NCBI RefSeq assembly: GCF_009728735.1
Contig: NZ_CP024636.1
Span: 3,076,155 to 3,140,154 of the forward strand
Direction: 5' to 3'
From: Pantoea phytobeneficialis
GTDB taxonomy: Bacteria > Pseudomonadota > Gammaproteobacteria > Enterobacterales > Enterobacteriaceae
Length of the DNA stretch: 64,000 nucleotides
The translations under genes were made by a program, and so were the position numbers. Below the pieces are notes generated by a model. The model was not told the origin of the DNA, did no database searches, and was given only the letters and a program-made list of their open reading frames with translations. How positions within the stretch are numbered: the first letter of the stretch is position 1; every line of letters starts with the position of its first letter. Shown here one piece after another: positions 19,681 through 29,340 of the stretch.

Positions 19681-20657
19681 GATTTATCCCCCTGAACGCT
19701 TTTTGCCACCTGATTGGCCCCGGCGGCGAGGCTGAAATCAAACGCTTTGCTGACATCAACCTGCTTTGGCAACACCTGGTAACGGTGGAAAAAATCCGCC
19801 GATTTTTGCAGCGTACCAATCAGGCTGGCATCGAATACCAACGGACGAATGCGCGCATCAGCGATCCAACTGGCGGTAATGCTGGTTGGCATATTGAGGT
19901 TTTTTCCCAGAACCTGGGCGAACTCAGTGGGATGCTGCTGCGCCCAAACCTGCGCTTTGGCTAAGCGCACCAGCAAATCGGCGATGGCTTTGCGTTTTTC
20001 CGGGTTACTCAGTGCCTCATCACGCGCCAGCGCATAGGAATATCCCGACATAATGCCCTTGCCACCGCCTTGTGGCACACGCACCGTACCATCGACGGCG
20101 GTAGAGGTTGCGATATAAGGTTCCCACGGTGCCCAGGCGGCCACGGCACCCGAGGTTAACGCGGCACGTCCATCCACCGGACCAAGGAAGCGCAACGTCA
20201 CGTCGCTGGGCTTAAGGCCCGCGCGTTCCAGCAAACCGAGAATCAGATAATGGCCCCAGCCGCCGCGATTCACCGCAATTTGCTTGCCTTTCAAATCCTG
20301 CAAGCTGTGCACCCCGGCATTGGGACGAGTGAGCAGGGCGATACTATCCGGGTTGTTTTGCCACGCACCTACCGCTTTCACCGGGGCCCCCGCAGCATAG
20401 ACAAACAGGAACGGCAGATCGCCGGTGAAACCGACATCCAACGCCCCGGCGTTCAGCGCTTCCTGCACCGGTGCACCGGAGTCAAATGCCGTGAGCTTAA
20501 GGTCATAAGGCAGGTTGGTCAGCTCGCCAGACGCCTTCAGCGCTGCAAAGCGGTCACCCTTTACATCACCGAGGCGCAAAGTGACTTTCTCGGCGGCAAA
20601 CAACGGATTAAGCGATAGCGCCAGCGTCAGACCGGCAAATAAAGCAGCCAGCCGCAT
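19677..20657 (-). CDS. SsuA/TauA-type periplasmic substrate-binding protein
   Basis: 326 residues. The N-terminus is a clear Sec signal peptide (about residues 1-22; hydrophobic core, then LFAAE). The rest is an ABC binding-protein fold of the aliphatic sulfonate/nitrate type, with NAGALDVGFTGDLPFLF, DLKGKQIAVNRGGWGHYL and WAPWEP. The ligand is probably a sulfonate or another organosulfur compound. No ABC permease or ATPase gene lies beside it, so it must use a transporter encoded elsewhere or have another role. Its ATG overlaps the stop of the monooxygenase gene. Confidence 0.88.
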   Translation of the reverse strand: MRLAALFAGLTLALSLNPLFAAEKVTLRLGDVKGDRFAALKASGELTNLPYDLKLTAFDSGAPVQEALNAGALDVGFTGDLPFLFVYAAGAPVKAVGAWQNNPDSIALLTRPNAGVHSLQDLKGKQIAVNRGGWGHYLILGLLERAGLKPSDVTLRFLGPVDGRAALTSGAVAAWAPWEPYIATSTAVDGTVRVPQGGGKGIMSGYSYALARDEALSNPEKRKAIADLLVRLAKAQVWAQQHPTEFAQVLGKNLNMPTSITASWIADARIRPLVFDASLIGTLQKSADFFHRYQVLPKQVDVSKAFDFSLAAGANQVAKSVQGDKS

Positions 20658-21745
20658 CAGGCACTCCTTTTTTCATGGCGATCGACAGCCGCGACTTTTT
20701 CGCGCGTCAGTGGCAGCAATTCGCGGCCATATTCCACCGCATCGTTAAGGGGATCGAAACCACGAATCAGCACGTTATGGATGCCGAGGCGGTAGTAATC
20801 CAGCAGCGCGTCAGACACCTGTTCGGCCGTGCCAACCAATGCGGTGGAGTTGTAGCCACCCTGCACCAGTTTGGCGACGCCGGTCCACAGCACTTTATCG
20901 TGGCGTTCGCCCTCGTTGGCGGCAGCTAACAAGCGCTGTGCACCGACGCTCTGTGGTTTTGGCAAGCCGAAGGTATAACCGCTTTCCGCCAACTGTTTCC
21001 CGGCCGTTTCGCGAATGTACTCGGCACGTTCCCAGGCCTCTTTTTCGGTGCTACCGAGGATGGGGCGGAAAGAAATGTTGAAATCAATTTCCCGCCCCTG
21101 TTTTGCGGCGGCAGCACGAACGCTGCGCACCGTCTCTTCTGCGCCTTTCAACGGTTCGCCCCACAAGGCGAACACATCGGCATGGCGTGCCGCGACATCA
21201 ATCGCTTCTGCTGACGAACCGCCAAAATAGATCGGCAGCTTTTTCTGCAACGGCTTAATCGCGGAGAACGCCTGCTCGGCCTGGTAGAACGTTCCCTGGT
21301 GATTGTAGGGTTGCGTCGATTCCAGACTCAGCTTCAGCACCGTCAGAAATTCATCGGTACGCGCGTAGCGTTCGGCTTTATTGAGGAAATCACCATCGCG
21401 GCGTTGTTCACTGTCGCTGCCGCCGCTGATGATATGCACCGCCAGGCGGCCATCGGTGAGGTGATCGAGCGAAGCCAGTTTGCGCGCGGCAAGGGTGGGT
21501 GCCACAAAACCTGGGCGATGGGCCAGCAGGAATTTCAGCGTCGAAGTATGGGCGGCGGCATGGGCGGTGACGAGAAAACCGTCCGGTTGATCGGACCAGT
21601 AACCGACCAGGATGCGGTCAAACCCGGCGTCTTCATGGGCGCGGGCGAAGCGGGCGATGTAGTCTTTATCAAATAACGGGCCGTTGGCTGGAATGATTTC
21701 GGAGGCGAGGCGGTGGCCAATCATGCCAAGAAACTGAATGCTCAT
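20657..21745 (-). CDS. FMNH2-dependent alkanesulfonate monooxygenase-like protein (SsuD family)
   Basis: 362 residues from an ATG with AGGAGA nine bases upstream. It is a luciferase-like TIM-barrel flavin monooxygenase. Features shared with SsuD include HEDAGFDRILVGYWSDQPD, LLAHRPGFVAPTLAARKLASLD, GRLAVHIISGGSD and PIYFGGSS. Such enzymes cleave the C-S bond of sulfonates using FMNH2 from a separate reductase; none is encoded here. It is the first gene of the operon with the binding protein, cysteine dioxygenase and rhodanese. The substrate is unproven; a sulfonate is the best guess. Confidence 0.88.
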   Translation of the reverse strand: MSIQFLGMIGHRLASEIIPANGPLFDKDYIARFARAHEDAGFDRILVGYWSDQPDGFLVTAHAAAHTSTLKFLLAHRPGFVAPTLAARKLASLDHLTDGRLAVHIISGGSDSEQRRDGDFLNKAERYARTDEFLTVLKLSLESTQPYNHQGTFYQAEQAFSAIKPLQKKLPIYFGGSSAEAIDVAARHADVFALWGEPLKGAEETVRSVRAAAAKQGREIDFNISFRPILGSTEKEAWERAEYIRETAGKQLAESGYTFGLPKPQSVGAQRLLAAANEGERHDKVLWTGVAKLVQGGYNSTALVGTAEQVSDALLDYYRLGIHNVLIRGFDPLNDAVEYGRELLPLTREKVAAVDRHEKRSA

Positions 21746-21904
21746 AGTGTTCTCCTGATGTGAAGTCATGGAGAAAAGCTACGGGCGCGGGCGGTGGCAA
21801 CGGAAATTCAATATTGTGCAAAGGTTTTGCGTTTTGACGTGAAGCAGCGTCAGGCGCGGAGAGCGGGGTAAAAAAAGGAGATATAACGGATAGGAATAAT
21901 AAAG

Positions 21905-21930
21905 AAGAGAAGGGCGAGCCGAAGCCCGCC
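21905..21930 (-). terminator. terminator of nupC
   Basis: Minus-strand stem GGCGGGC / GCTCGCC with one G-T pair and a TTCG tetraloop, followed by a pyrimidine-rich tail (CTTCTCTTCTTT). It lies seven bases beyond the nupC stop and separates nupC from the sulfur operon. Confidence 0.7.
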
Positions 21931-21937
21931 TTTAACA

Positions 21938-23128
21938 TCAGAAGCCCAGCACCAGACCGGCAATCGCAGCGGAAAGCACGCTCACCAGGGTAGAGCCGTA
22001 CAGCAGTTTCAGACCGAAGCGGGACACCACGTTGCCCTGTTCTTCGTTCAGACCTTTAATCGCACCTGCCACAATCCCGATAGAGGAGAAGTTAGCAAAG
22101 GAGACAAGGAACACTGACAGAATACCTTCCGCATGCGGTGACAGCTGACCGGCAATTTTTTGCAGATCCATCATCGCCACGAATTCGTTAGAAACCAGTT
22201 TGGTCGCCATGATGCTGCCAACCTGCAACGCTTCGTTGGAAGGCACGCCCATCACCCAGGCAAACGGATAGAAGACATAACCCAGCACGCCCTGGAAGCT
22301 GATGCCGAAGATCACATCAAACAGCGCATTCAGGCCGGAAATCAGGGCGATAAAACCGATCAACATCGCCGCAACGATAATCGCCACACGGAAACCGGCA
22401 AGGATGTATTCGCCCAGCATTTCGAAGAAGCTCTGACCTTTGTGCAGGTCCTGCAATTGCAGATCTTCTTCGCTATCGACGCGGTACGGGTTAATCAGCG
22501 ACAGCACGATAAAGGTACTGAACATGTTCAGTACCAGCGCGGCAACCACATATTTGGGTTGCAGCATGGTCATGTAAGCGCCAACGATCGACATAGACAC
22601 TGTGGACATCGCGGTAGCCGCCATGGTGTACATGCGGCGCTGTGACATTTTGCCGAGGATATCCTTATAGGCGATAAAGTTTTCTGATTGTCCCAGAATC
22701 AGAGAGCTGACGGCGTTAAAGGATTCCAGCTTGCCCATGCCATTGATTTTTGACAGCACGGTACCGATGCCACGAATCACCCACGGCAGGATGCGGAAAT
22801 GTTGCAAAATACCGATCAGGGCGGAGATAAACACAATCGGGCACAGCACATTCAGGAAGAAGAAGGCGAGGCCTTTTTCATTCATATTGCCGAACACGAA
22901 GTTAGTCCCTTCTGCGGCGTACTTGAGCAGATGGTCAAACAGGCCTGCAAACCCTTTCACGAAGCCAAGACCCGCTTCAGAGTTCAGGAAGAACCAGGCC
23001 AACAGAACTTCAATCACCAGAAGCTGAACGATATAGCGAATACGGATGCTTTTACGATCGTGACTGACCAATAAGGCCAGCACGGCTACCACCACCAATG
23101 CCAAAAGAAAGTGCAAAATATGGGACAT
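21938..23128 (-). CDS. nupC: nucleoside:proton symporter NupC
   Basis: 396 residues, near the recalled 400 of E. coli NupC and similar throughout. It is an inner-membrane concentrative nucleoside transporter that imports pyrimidine nucleosides and adenosine with protons. Conserved stretches include [54 protein letters not shown] and [19 protein letters not shown] precedes the ATG. It is divergent from mntH. In E. coli it is controlled by CRP and CytR; a 12-base palindrome upstream is described separately. Confidence 0.97.
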   Translation of the reverse strand: MSHILHFLLALVVVAVLALLVSHDRKSIRIRYIVQLLVIEVLLAWFFLNSEAGLGFVKGFAGLFDHLLKYAAEGTNFVFGNMNEKGLAFFFLNVLCPIVFISALIGILQHFRILPWVIRGIGTVLSKINGMGKLESFNAVSSLILGQSENFIAYKDILGKMSQRRMYTMAATAMSTVSMSIVGAYMTMLQPKYVVAALVLNMFSTFIVLSLINPYRVDSEEDLQLQDLHKGQSFFEMLGEYILAGFRVAIIVAAMLIGFIALISGLNALFDVIFGISFQGVLGYVFYPFAWVMGVPSNEALQVGSIMATKLVSNEFVAMMDLQKIAGQLSPHAEGILSVFLVSFANFSSIGIVAGAIKGLNEEQGNVVSRFGLKLLYGSTLVSVLSAAIAGLVLGF

Positions 23129-23174
23129 GTCGGCTCCAAATTTGAGGAGGGTTGTATTTTGCTGCGTATTCTAT

Positions 23175-23186
23175 GTAACGCGTTAC
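23175..23186. promoter_or_regulatory. perfect 12-base palindrome upstream of nupC, possible operator
   Basis: GTAACGCGTTAC is a perfect inverted repeat 47 bases upstream of the nupC start. Its form would suit a LacI-family regulator such as CytR, but it is not the known CytR octamer, so the assignment is weak. Confidence 0.3.
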
Positions 23187-23377
23187 TTAAAAACGAGATC
23201 TAAACCACATTATAAGTATTAACTATCGACATATTTTTAAGATTAGTCTCAACCATCACAACTTCTTCACACACTTGTTACAACAAAAATAACCACAAAG
23301 TCATTGTCTATAAAATGAGCCGAGGGTAGATTGATTCCTGTTGCACACATTTTGGCAAAACCTGGCTTTACCGCAAT

Positions 23378-23395
23378 GTATAGCAAAGGCTATAC
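23378..23395. promoter_or_regulatory. MntR-type operator upstream of mntH
   Basis: GTATAGC-AAAG-GCTATAC is a perfect 7-bp inverted repeat with a four-base spacer. It matches the recalled MntR box of enteric mntH promoters (ATAGC-AAAG-GCTAT core). It lies about 105 bases upstream of the mntH ATG, so manganese-MntR repression is expected. Confidence 0.75.
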
Positions 23396-23500
23396 TTTAT
23401 AGCACTATCTATTAAAGCGATAACTATAACCATATTTCACTTGCCGCGCCTGCCCCGTAACCTGTTCGGGTCAACAAGCGTTAAGACAGGGTCAAAAACT

Positions 23501-24742
23501 ATGTCAGAAAGCCGCACCGCTGAGCGCGCTGCTCGCGGAGCCAGAAACATAAAACTTGCCTTGCTGGGACCGGCCTTCATCGCGGCTATCGGTTATATCG
23601 ATCCCGGCAATTTCGCCACCAATATTCAGGCGGGGGCTGCGTACGGCTACAAACTGCTGTGGGTGGTGGTCTGGGCGAATATCATGGCAATGCTGATTCA
23701 GCTCATGTCAGCTAAGCTGGGTATCGCTACCGGCAAAAATCTCGCGGAACATATTCGCGATCGCTTCCCACGTCCGGCGGTATGGTTTTACTGGGTACAA
23801 GCCGAAATCATCGCTATGGCGACCGACCTGGCCGAATTTATCGGTGCCGCGCTGGGCTTTAAGTTGTTGCTTGGTATCTCGCTTTTCCAGGGGGCGGTGC
23901 TGACCGGTATCGCGACCTTCCTGATTCTAATGCTGCAAAATCGTGGACAAAAGCCCCTCGAATTGGTTATTGGCGGGTTGCTGCTGTTTGTGGCCGCGGC
24001 ATATATTGTTGAGTTGTTCTTCTCTCAGCCCAAAGTCAGCGAGTTGATTACCGGCATGGCGCTGCCATCCTTGCCGACGGCGGATGCGGTATTCCTTGCT
24101 GCCGGCGTACTCGGTGCCACCATTATGCCGCATGTGATTTATCTGCATTCGGCACTGACGCAATACGGTAATCAGGGCACCAAAGGACAGCGTTACTCCT
24201 CCACCAAACTGGATGTGGCGATTGCCATGACCATTGCCGGGTTTGTTAACCTGGCGATGATGGCAACCGCAGCGGCAGCGTTTCACTTCAGCGGTCACAC
24301 CGGCATCGCCGATCTGGATCAGGCGTATCTGACGCTGCAACCGTTGTTAAGCCATGCTGCGGCGACGGTATTTGGTCTGAGTCTGGTGGCAGCAGGGTTG
24401 TCTTCTACGGTGGTGGGAACCCTCGCCGGGCAGGTGGTCATGCAGGGCTTTATCCGTTTCCAGATTCCGCTGTGGTTACGTCGCGCTATTACCATGCTGC
24501 CTTCTTTTATTGTGATCTGGGCAGGCTGGGATCCGACACGCATTCTGGTGTTTAGTCAGGTGCTGCTGAGCTTCGGTATCGCACTGGCGTTGGTGCCGCT
24601 GCTGTTTTTTACCGGCAACCGTGAGCTGATGGGGGCTGAGATGGTTAACTCACGTCTGATGCAAACCGTCGGTTGGGTGATTGTCGGGTTAGTGGTGGCG
24701 CTGAATATTTATCTGCTGGTCGGGCAGGCGCTGGGATTATAA
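23501..24742 (+). CDS. mntH: Mn2+/Fe2+:proton symporter MntH (NRAMP family)
   Basis: 413 residues from the ATG preceded by CAGGG; an in-frame start further up adds residues absent from the family. NRAMP signatures are intact: the metal-binding DPGN ([15 protein letters not shown]) in the first membrane helix and the MPH motif ([14 protein letters not shown]) in helix 6. Around eleven hydrophobic segments are seen. It imports manganese across the inner membrane, also in defence against peroxide. It is divergent from nupC and has its own terminator. Confidence 0.98.
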   Translation: MSESRTAERAARGARNIKLALLGPAFIAAIGYIDPGNFATNIQAGAAYGYKLLWVVVWANIMAMLIQLMSAKLGIATGKNLAEHIRDRFPRPAVWFYWVQAEIIAMATDLAEFIGAALGFKLLLGISLFQGAVLTGIATFLILMLQNRGQKPLELVIGGLLLFVAAAYIVELFFSQPKVSELITGMALPSLPTADAVFLAAGVLGATIMPHVIYLHSALTQYGNQGTKGQRYSSTKLDVAIAMTIAGFVNLAMMATAAAAFHFSGHTGIADLDQAYLTLQPLLSHAAATVFGLSLVAAGLSSTVVGTLAGQVVMQGFIRFQIPLWLRRAITMLPSFIVIWAGWDPTRILVFSQVLLSFGIALALVPLLFFTGNRELMGAEMVNSRLMQTVGWVIVGLVVALNIYLLVGQALGL

Positions 24743-24769
24743 AAAAGGTGTGCAGATGCACACCTTTTT
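24743..24769 (+). terminator. terminator of mntH
   Basis: Stem GGTGTGCA / TGCACACC with a two-base centre, A residues before and five T residues after, directly at the mntH stop. Confidence 0.9.
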
Positions 24770-24772
24770 GTT

Positions 24773-24794
24773 GTAGCGGCGCGATTTATTGCGC
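24773..24794. repeat. palindromic intergenic repeat, copy 4 (single arm)
   Basis: Only one arm of the family is present (GTAGCGGCGCGATTTATTGC, then GC). It lies between the convergent genes mntH and ypeC. Confidence 0.7.
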
Positions 24795-24811
24795 AGAGGA
24801 ATAAGCCGAAA

Positions 24812-25165
24812 TTAGTAACGGTCGCGACCGTGGTCATGGCCGTGACCATGTCCATGATGGTCATGACGATGCTCATAACGCCAGCGCTCATGACGGCGAC
24901 GTTCCTGCTCGCGTTTCCACGCCTCATGTCGACGCCACTCCTCATGACGCCACCAACGATGATCGTGATAACGATAGCGATCATTCCACCAACGCGGTTC
25001 GCGCCAGCGGCCACCATCCCAGTAGTAACCTCGATGATCGCGATCGCCTAAATGCAGGGTGATGCCAGGGGCCAGATTAATGGTGGCACTACTGGCATGG
25101 GCTGTGTGTAGTGCCAGTGGGGACAGCGTTGCCAGCAAAGCGGCAAACAAAATTCCACGTTTCAT
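24812..25165 (-). CDS. ypeC: YpeC-like exported histidine-rich protein (DUF2502)
   Basis: 117 residues with AGGAGA upstream of the ATG. A Sec signal peptide covers about residues 1-24 (cleavage after HAS). A conserved block follows (INLAPGITLHLGDRDHRGYYWDGG), then a strongly basic and aromatic tail of Trp, Arg and His that ends in a histidine/glycine run. Recalled E. coli YpeC has the same layout and the same place beside mntH. The His-rich tail could bind metal ions in the periplasm, which would fit mntH next door, but no function is established. Confidence 0.85.
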   Translation of the reverse strand: MKRGILFAALLATLSPLALHTAHASSATINLAPGITLHLGDRDHRGYYWDGGRWREPRWWNDRYRYHDHRWWRHEEWRRHEAWKREQERRRHERWRYEHRHDHHGHGHGHDHGRDRY

Positions 25166-25296
25166 AATTCTCCTTTCCGGCAGCTTATCGATTGCTACCG
25201 TTGCGCTAGTCTGCCAGATCGGACCAAAAAGACCTTAAGACGTAGTCTGAATACATTGAGGATAATCTGAAATAAGAGTTTTCTGCCGGAAGGGAA

Positions 25297-25314
25297 GCCC
25301 GGCTTTGGCCGGGC
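25297..25314 (-). terminator. possible terminator of the aldo-keto reductase gene
   Basis: Perfect 7-bp stem GCCCGGC / GCCGGGC with a four-base loop, ten bases beyond the gene's stop. No clear U-run follows on the minus strand, so it may be a stabilising hairpin instead. Confidence 0.45.
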
Positions 25315-25324
25315 GGGAAAGCGG

Positions 25325-26314
25325 TTACACCAGAATCGCGTTGATGGCCTCTAACTCTGCTTCGCTCAGCGCAGGCTGGCTCAGCATGGCAACGGCATCA
25401 TCAATTTGCGCAGTTTTACTGGCACCAATCAATACTGAGGTGACGCGGGTATCACGCAGCACCCAACTCAGCGCCATCTGCGCCAGTTTCTGGTCACGCT
25501 GCTGTGCAATGTTTTGCAATGCACGGACCTTGGCCATTTTTTCCTGTGTCAGTTGGTCTTCACGCAGGAATTTGCTGCCGCTGGCCACCCTTGAATCCTC
25601 GGGAATACCTTGCAGATAACGGTCAGTCAGAACGCCACCAGCCAGTGGTGAGAAGGCGATGCAGCCGACGCCATTGTCGCCCAATACATCCAGCAACCCT
25701 TGTTCCGGCGCGCGCTCAAACATCGAGTAGCGTGGCTGGTGAATCAGGCAGGGCGTACCGAGGTCGCGCAGAATGGCAATCGCTTCAGCGGCGCGCTCTG
25801 CCGGGTAATTTGAGATGGCGGCATACAGCGCTTTGCCCTGGCGCACCACCTGATCCAGCGCCCGCATGGTTTCTTCCAGCGGGGTTTCCGGGTCCGGACG
25901 ATGGTGATAAAAGATATCCACGTATTCCAACCCCATGCGTTTCAGGCTTTGATCGAGGCTGGAAATCAGATACTTGCGCGAACCCCAGTCACCATAGGGG
26001 CCATCCCACATGGTGTAACCGGCTTTGGTGGAGATTAACAACTCATCACGATAGCCACGGAAATCCTCCCGCAGAATGCGCCCAAAATTCTCTTCAGCCG
26101 ATCCCGGCGGCGGTCCGTAGTTATTTGCCAGGTCAAAATGCGTGATGCCGCAATCAAAAGCGTGGCGCAGCAGTTCGCGGCTGTTATCAACCCGGGTGCT
26201 GTCGCCAAAGTTGTGCCACAAGCCAAGCGAAATCGCTGGAAGTTTCAGGCCACTACGACCACTGCGGCGATATTGCATCTGTTGATAACGTTCGGGATGG
26301 GGAAAAACACTCAT
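25325..26314 (-). CDS. aldo-keto reductase, YghZ/L-glyceraldehyde 3-phosphate reductase type
   Basis: 329 residues from the ATG beginning MSVFPHPER, with AGGAA upstream. It matches recalled E. coli YghZ (Gpr) over most of its length: QMQYRRSGRSGLKLPAISLG, HFDLANNYGPPPGSAEENFG, DQSLKRMGLEYVDIFY. The catalytic tetrad is visible as D (FDLANN), Y (NNYGPP), K (STKAGY) and H (YHHR). YghZ-type enzymes reduce L-glyceraldehyde 3-phosphate and methylglyoxal with NADPH. It is divergent from ipdC. The closeness to YghZ supports but does not prove the same substrate. Confidence 0.85.
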   Translation of the reverse strand: MSVFPHPERYQQMQYRRSGRSGLKLPAISLGLWHNFGDSTRVDNSRELLRHAFDCGITHFDLANNYGPPPGSAEENFGRILREDFRGYRDELLISTKAGYTMWDGPYGDWGSRKYLISSLDQSLKRMGLEYVDIFYHHRPDPETPLEETMRALDQVVRQGKALYAAISNYPAERAAEAIAILRDLGTPCLIHQPRYSMFERAPEQGLLDVLGDNGVGCIAFSPLAGGVLTDRYLQGIPEDSRVASGSKFLREDQLTQEKMAKVRALQNIAQQRDQKLAQMALSWVLRDTRVTSVLIGASKTAQIDDAVAMLSQPALSEAELEAINAILV

Positions 26315-26529
26315 GCAGCGTTCCTGTCTCAAAGGGGGAGAAAGTGTCATCAGCATAGCAGTGTATGCGTTTACACTAATGGCAAACGCGTCGGCGATCG
26401 CAACTTACGGATTTTTCCGTCATCGTAACGTTCTGTTGCCAGATCATTCTGAGAAATGATGTTGAAAATCTAACCAATTCAGCCGCATCGCTAATACTCC
26501 AGATATAACCCACCAAGGAGTCGCTGCGC

Positions 26530-28176
26530 ATGAAAACCCTCAAAGTTGGCGAATTTTTGTTGATGCGTTTACAGCAAGCGGGGATCCGGCACCTGTTTGG
26601 CGTGCCGGGGGATTACAATTTACAGTTTCTCGATAGCGTCATTGCGCATCCCGATATCACCTGGGTCGGCTGCGCTAACGAGCTGAATGCGGCCTATGCG
26701 GCGGATGGTTATGGCCGTTGTAACGGCGCTGCCGCCTTGCTGACCACTTTCGGCGTCGGCGAGTTAAGTGCGATCAACGGTATCGCTGGCAGTTACGCCG
26801 AATATGTACCGGTGATTCATATCGTGGGTGCACCGGCCAGCCAGGTACAGAGCCAGGGGGATTGTGTCCATCATTCTCTGGGCGATGGCGATTTCCGTCA
26901 CTTCAGCCGTATGGCGCAGGAGGTGAGTGCGGCGAGCGCGGTGCTGACCGCAGAGAATGCGGTACAGGAAATCGATCGCGTGATGGGTGAAGCCCTGTAT
27001 CAACACCGCCCTGGTTATTTGCTGTTGGCGGTCGATGTTGCTCAGGCCGAGGTCACCTTACCGCTGCCATCCTCTGCCATCACGTCGCTTCCTTCCGCGG
27101 TAGATGCCTTTGCGACAGCGGCGGAAGCTATGCTGTCATCGGCTCAACATGTGGCGCTGCTGGCCGATTTCCTTGCCGCGCGCTGGCAACTGCAATCCCC
27201 CCTGGCTGCCCTGCGTCAGCTGCGTGCCATTCCTGCCGCCACCCTGTTGATGGGCAAAGGCGTGCTGGATGAGCAGCAGCCAGGCTTTGTCGGCACCTAT
27301 GCCGGGGAGGGCAGTACGCCAGCGGTGCGGGCGGCCATAGAAGAAACTGACGTGACTGTCTGCGTCGGTGTTCGTTTCACCGATACCTTAACCGCCGGTT
27401 TTACCCAGCAGCTCCCCACAGAAAAACTTATCGACCTGCAACCGTTCCATGCTGTGGTTGCCGGGGAAACCTTCTCGCCCTTAAGCATGGCAGAAGCGCT
27501 GGGCGTGCTGGAACCTTTGTTCCGACGTTATGGCGAACGTTGGGCTATCGGTGGCATGGCGACACGGGAAGATACATCGGATGATGATGCTTTCATCAGT
27601 CAGCATGCCTTCTGGCAGGCAATGCAGCGTTTCCTGCTGCCAGGTGATATTATCCTTGCCGATCAAGGTACTGCCGCCTTTGGTGCCGCCGCTTTACGCC
27701 TCCCCGAGGATGTGCAATTGCTGGTTCAGCCGCTCTGGGGTTCGATTGGCTATACTTTACCCGCCGCCTTTGGTGCGCAAACCGCGCAGCCGCAACGGCG
27801 GGTAATTCTCATCATCGGCGACGGTTCGGCTCAGTTAACCATCCAGGAGCTGGGATCCATGCAGCGCGATGGTCAGCAGCCGATTATTTTTCTTCTCAAT
27901 AATGAAGGTTATACCGTCGAACGCGCGATTCATGGCGCGCATCAGCGTTACAACGACATTGCGCAGTGGAACTGGACTGCGCTGCCGCAGGCGCTCAGTC
28001 TGACGGGAGAAGCGCAAAGCTGGCGCGTCAGCGAAACGGTGCAACTGGAGGCGGTGATGGCACGGCTGGCGAATAATCAGCGTTTGTCGCTGGTGGAAGT
28101 GGTGCTGGATAAAGAAGATATCCCACCATTGCTGCGTAAAGTGACTGCCTCGCTGCATCAGCGCAACGGCGGCTGA
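26530..28176 (+). CDS. ipdC: indolepyruvate/phenylpyruvate decarboxylase
   Basis: 548 residues; the Enterobacter cloacae enzyme, recalled, is about 552. This thiamine-diphosphate enzyme decarboxylates indole-3-pyruvate to indole-3-acetaldehyde, the key step of the indolepyruvate route to indole-3-acetic acid. Catalytic residues are visible: D28 (VPGDYN), E51 (CANELNAAYAADGYGR), the His pair in CVHHSLGDGDF, the ThDP motif GDGSAQLTIQELG...NNEGYTVE, and the glutamate after it. It has its own promoter gap (215 bases) and terminator, with glk next. Position beside glk is typical of Pantoea. Confidence 0.93.
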   Translation: MKTLKVGEFLLMRLQQAGIRHLFGVPGDYNLQFLDSVIAHPDITWVGCANELNAAYAADGYGRCNGAAALLTTFGVGELSAINGIAGSYAEYVPVIHIVGAPASQVQSQGDCVHHSLGDGDFRHFSRMAQEVSAASAVLTAENAVQEIDRVMGEALYQHRPGYLLLAVDVAQAEVTLPLPSSAITSLPSAVDAFATAAEAMLSSAQHVALLADFLAARWQLQSPLAALRQLRAIPAATLLMGKGVLDEQQPGFVGTYAGEGSTPAVRAAIEETDVTVCVGVRFTDTLTAGFTQQLPTEKLIDLQPFHAVVAGETFSPLSMAEALGVLEPLFRRYGERWAIGGMATREDTSDDDAFISQHAFWQAMQRFLLPGDIILADQGTAAFGAAALRLPEDVQLLVQPLWGSIGYTLPAAFGAQTAQPQRRVILIIGDGSAQLTIQELGSMQRDGQQPIIFLLNNEGYTVERAIHGAHQRYNDIAQWNWTALPQALSLTGEAQSWRVSETVQLEAVMARLANNQRLSLVEVVLDKEDIPPLLRKVTASLHQRNGG

Positions 28177-28242
28177 ATTCGGACAGTTGCCTCTGTGCAG
28201 TCCAGCCACTGCATGGCAGGATGTGGTCGCACCTGAGTGATT

Positions 28243-28279
28243 ACGCCCATCTGACGCACTGATGGGCGTTGTTGTTTTA
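28243..28279 (+). terminator. terminator of ipdC
   Basis: Stem ACGCCCATC / GATGGGCGT with a nine-base loop, followed by TGTTGTTTT, about 65 bases beyond the ipdC stop. Confidence 0.8.
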
Positions 28280-28337
28280 TTGGCAGGCTTTTATAGTGTC
28301 TTGCAATTATTTATGACCCAAGCGGAGCAGCAGAAGA

Positions 28338-29303
28338 ATGACAAAATACGCCCTGGTCGGCGATGTGGGCGGCACCAATGCCCGTCTCGCCCTGTGTGAG
28401 GTGGAAACCGGTGCCATCTCCCAGGCCAAAACATTCTCAACAGCAGACTATGACAATCTCGAAGCGGTGATTCGTCACTATCTGGATGAGCAGAAGCAGG
28501 ATATTAAAGATGGCTGCATCGCCATTGCCTGCCCGATCACCGGCGATTGGGTCGAAATGACCAACCATGACTGGGCTTTCTCCACGAAGCAGATGAAAGA
28601 GAGCCTGGGTTTTGCTCATCTTGAGATCATCAATGACTTCACCGCCATCTCAATGGCGGTGCCGATGCTGGCGGAAAGTGATGTGATTCAGTTTGGCGGC
28701 AAAGCCCCGGTGAAAGATAAGCCGATCGCTATTTACGGCGCGGGCACCGGCCTCGGCGTCAGCCATCTGGTGCATGTCGATAAGCGCTGGGTCAGTCTGC
28801 CGGGCGAGGGCGGCCATGTTGATTTCGCGCCGAACAGCGAAGAAGAGGGCGAGATTCTGGAAGTGCTGCGCGCGGAACTGGGCCATGTTTCAGCGGAACG
28901 TGTACTGTCCGGTTCCGGGCTGGTTAATCTCTATCGCGCTATCGTCAAATCGGATCAGCGCGAGCCGGAAAACCTGAAACCTAAAGACGTGACCGAACGC
29001 GCGCTGAAAGACAGCTGCATCGATTGCCGCCGCGCATTGTCGTTGTTCTGCGTCATCATGGGACGTTTTGGCGGCAACCTCGCGCTGAATCTCGGCACCT
29101 TTGGCGGCGTGTATATCGCCGGTGGTATTGTGCCGCGTTTCCTCGACTTCTTTAAAGCCTCCGGCTTCCGCGCCGCGTTTGAAGACAAGGGCCGCTTCCG
29201 CGACTATCTGGTTGATATCCCCGTGTTTATGATTACGCACGATCAGCCGGGCTTGCTTGGTGCAGGCGCGCATCTGCGTCAGACACTGGGTCGCGTGCTG
29301 TAA
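28338..29303 (+). CDS. glk: glucokinase
   Basis: 321 residues, same length as recalled E. coli Glk and very similar. It phosphorylates free intracellular glucose with ATP. Motifs include the N-terminal phosphate loop [13 protein letters not shown], the catalytic aspartate in [22 protein letters not shown] and [23 protein letters not shown] precedes the ATG. It sits between ipdC and the convergent ypdB-ypdA pair, as in E. coli on the ypdB side. Confidence 0.98.
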   Translation: MTKYALVGDVGGTNARLALCEVETGAISQAKTFSTADYDNLEAVIRHYLDEQKQDIKDGCIAIACPITGDWVEMTNHDWAFSTKQMKESLGFAHLEIINDFTAISMAVPMLAESDVIQFGGKAPVKDKPIAIYGAGTGLGVSHLVHVDKRWVSLPGEGGHVDFAPNSEEEGEILEVLRAELGHVSAERVLSGSGLVNLYRAIVKSDQREPENLKPKDVTERALKDSCIDCRRALSLFCVIMGRFGGNLALNLGTFGGVYIAGGIVPRFLDFFKASGFRAAFEDKGRFRDYLVDIPVFMITHDQPGLLGAGAHLRQTLGRVL

Positions 29304-29311
29304 TTTCCCGC

Positions 29312-29340
29312 AGGCGAGTGGCCTCCAGCGCTGCTCGCCT
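29312..29340. terminator. probable terminator between glk and ypdB
   Basis: Stem AGGCGAG / CTCGCCT with a 15-base loop in the 36-base gap between two convergent stops. It lacks a strong T-run, so efficiency is uncertain. Confidence 0.5.
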
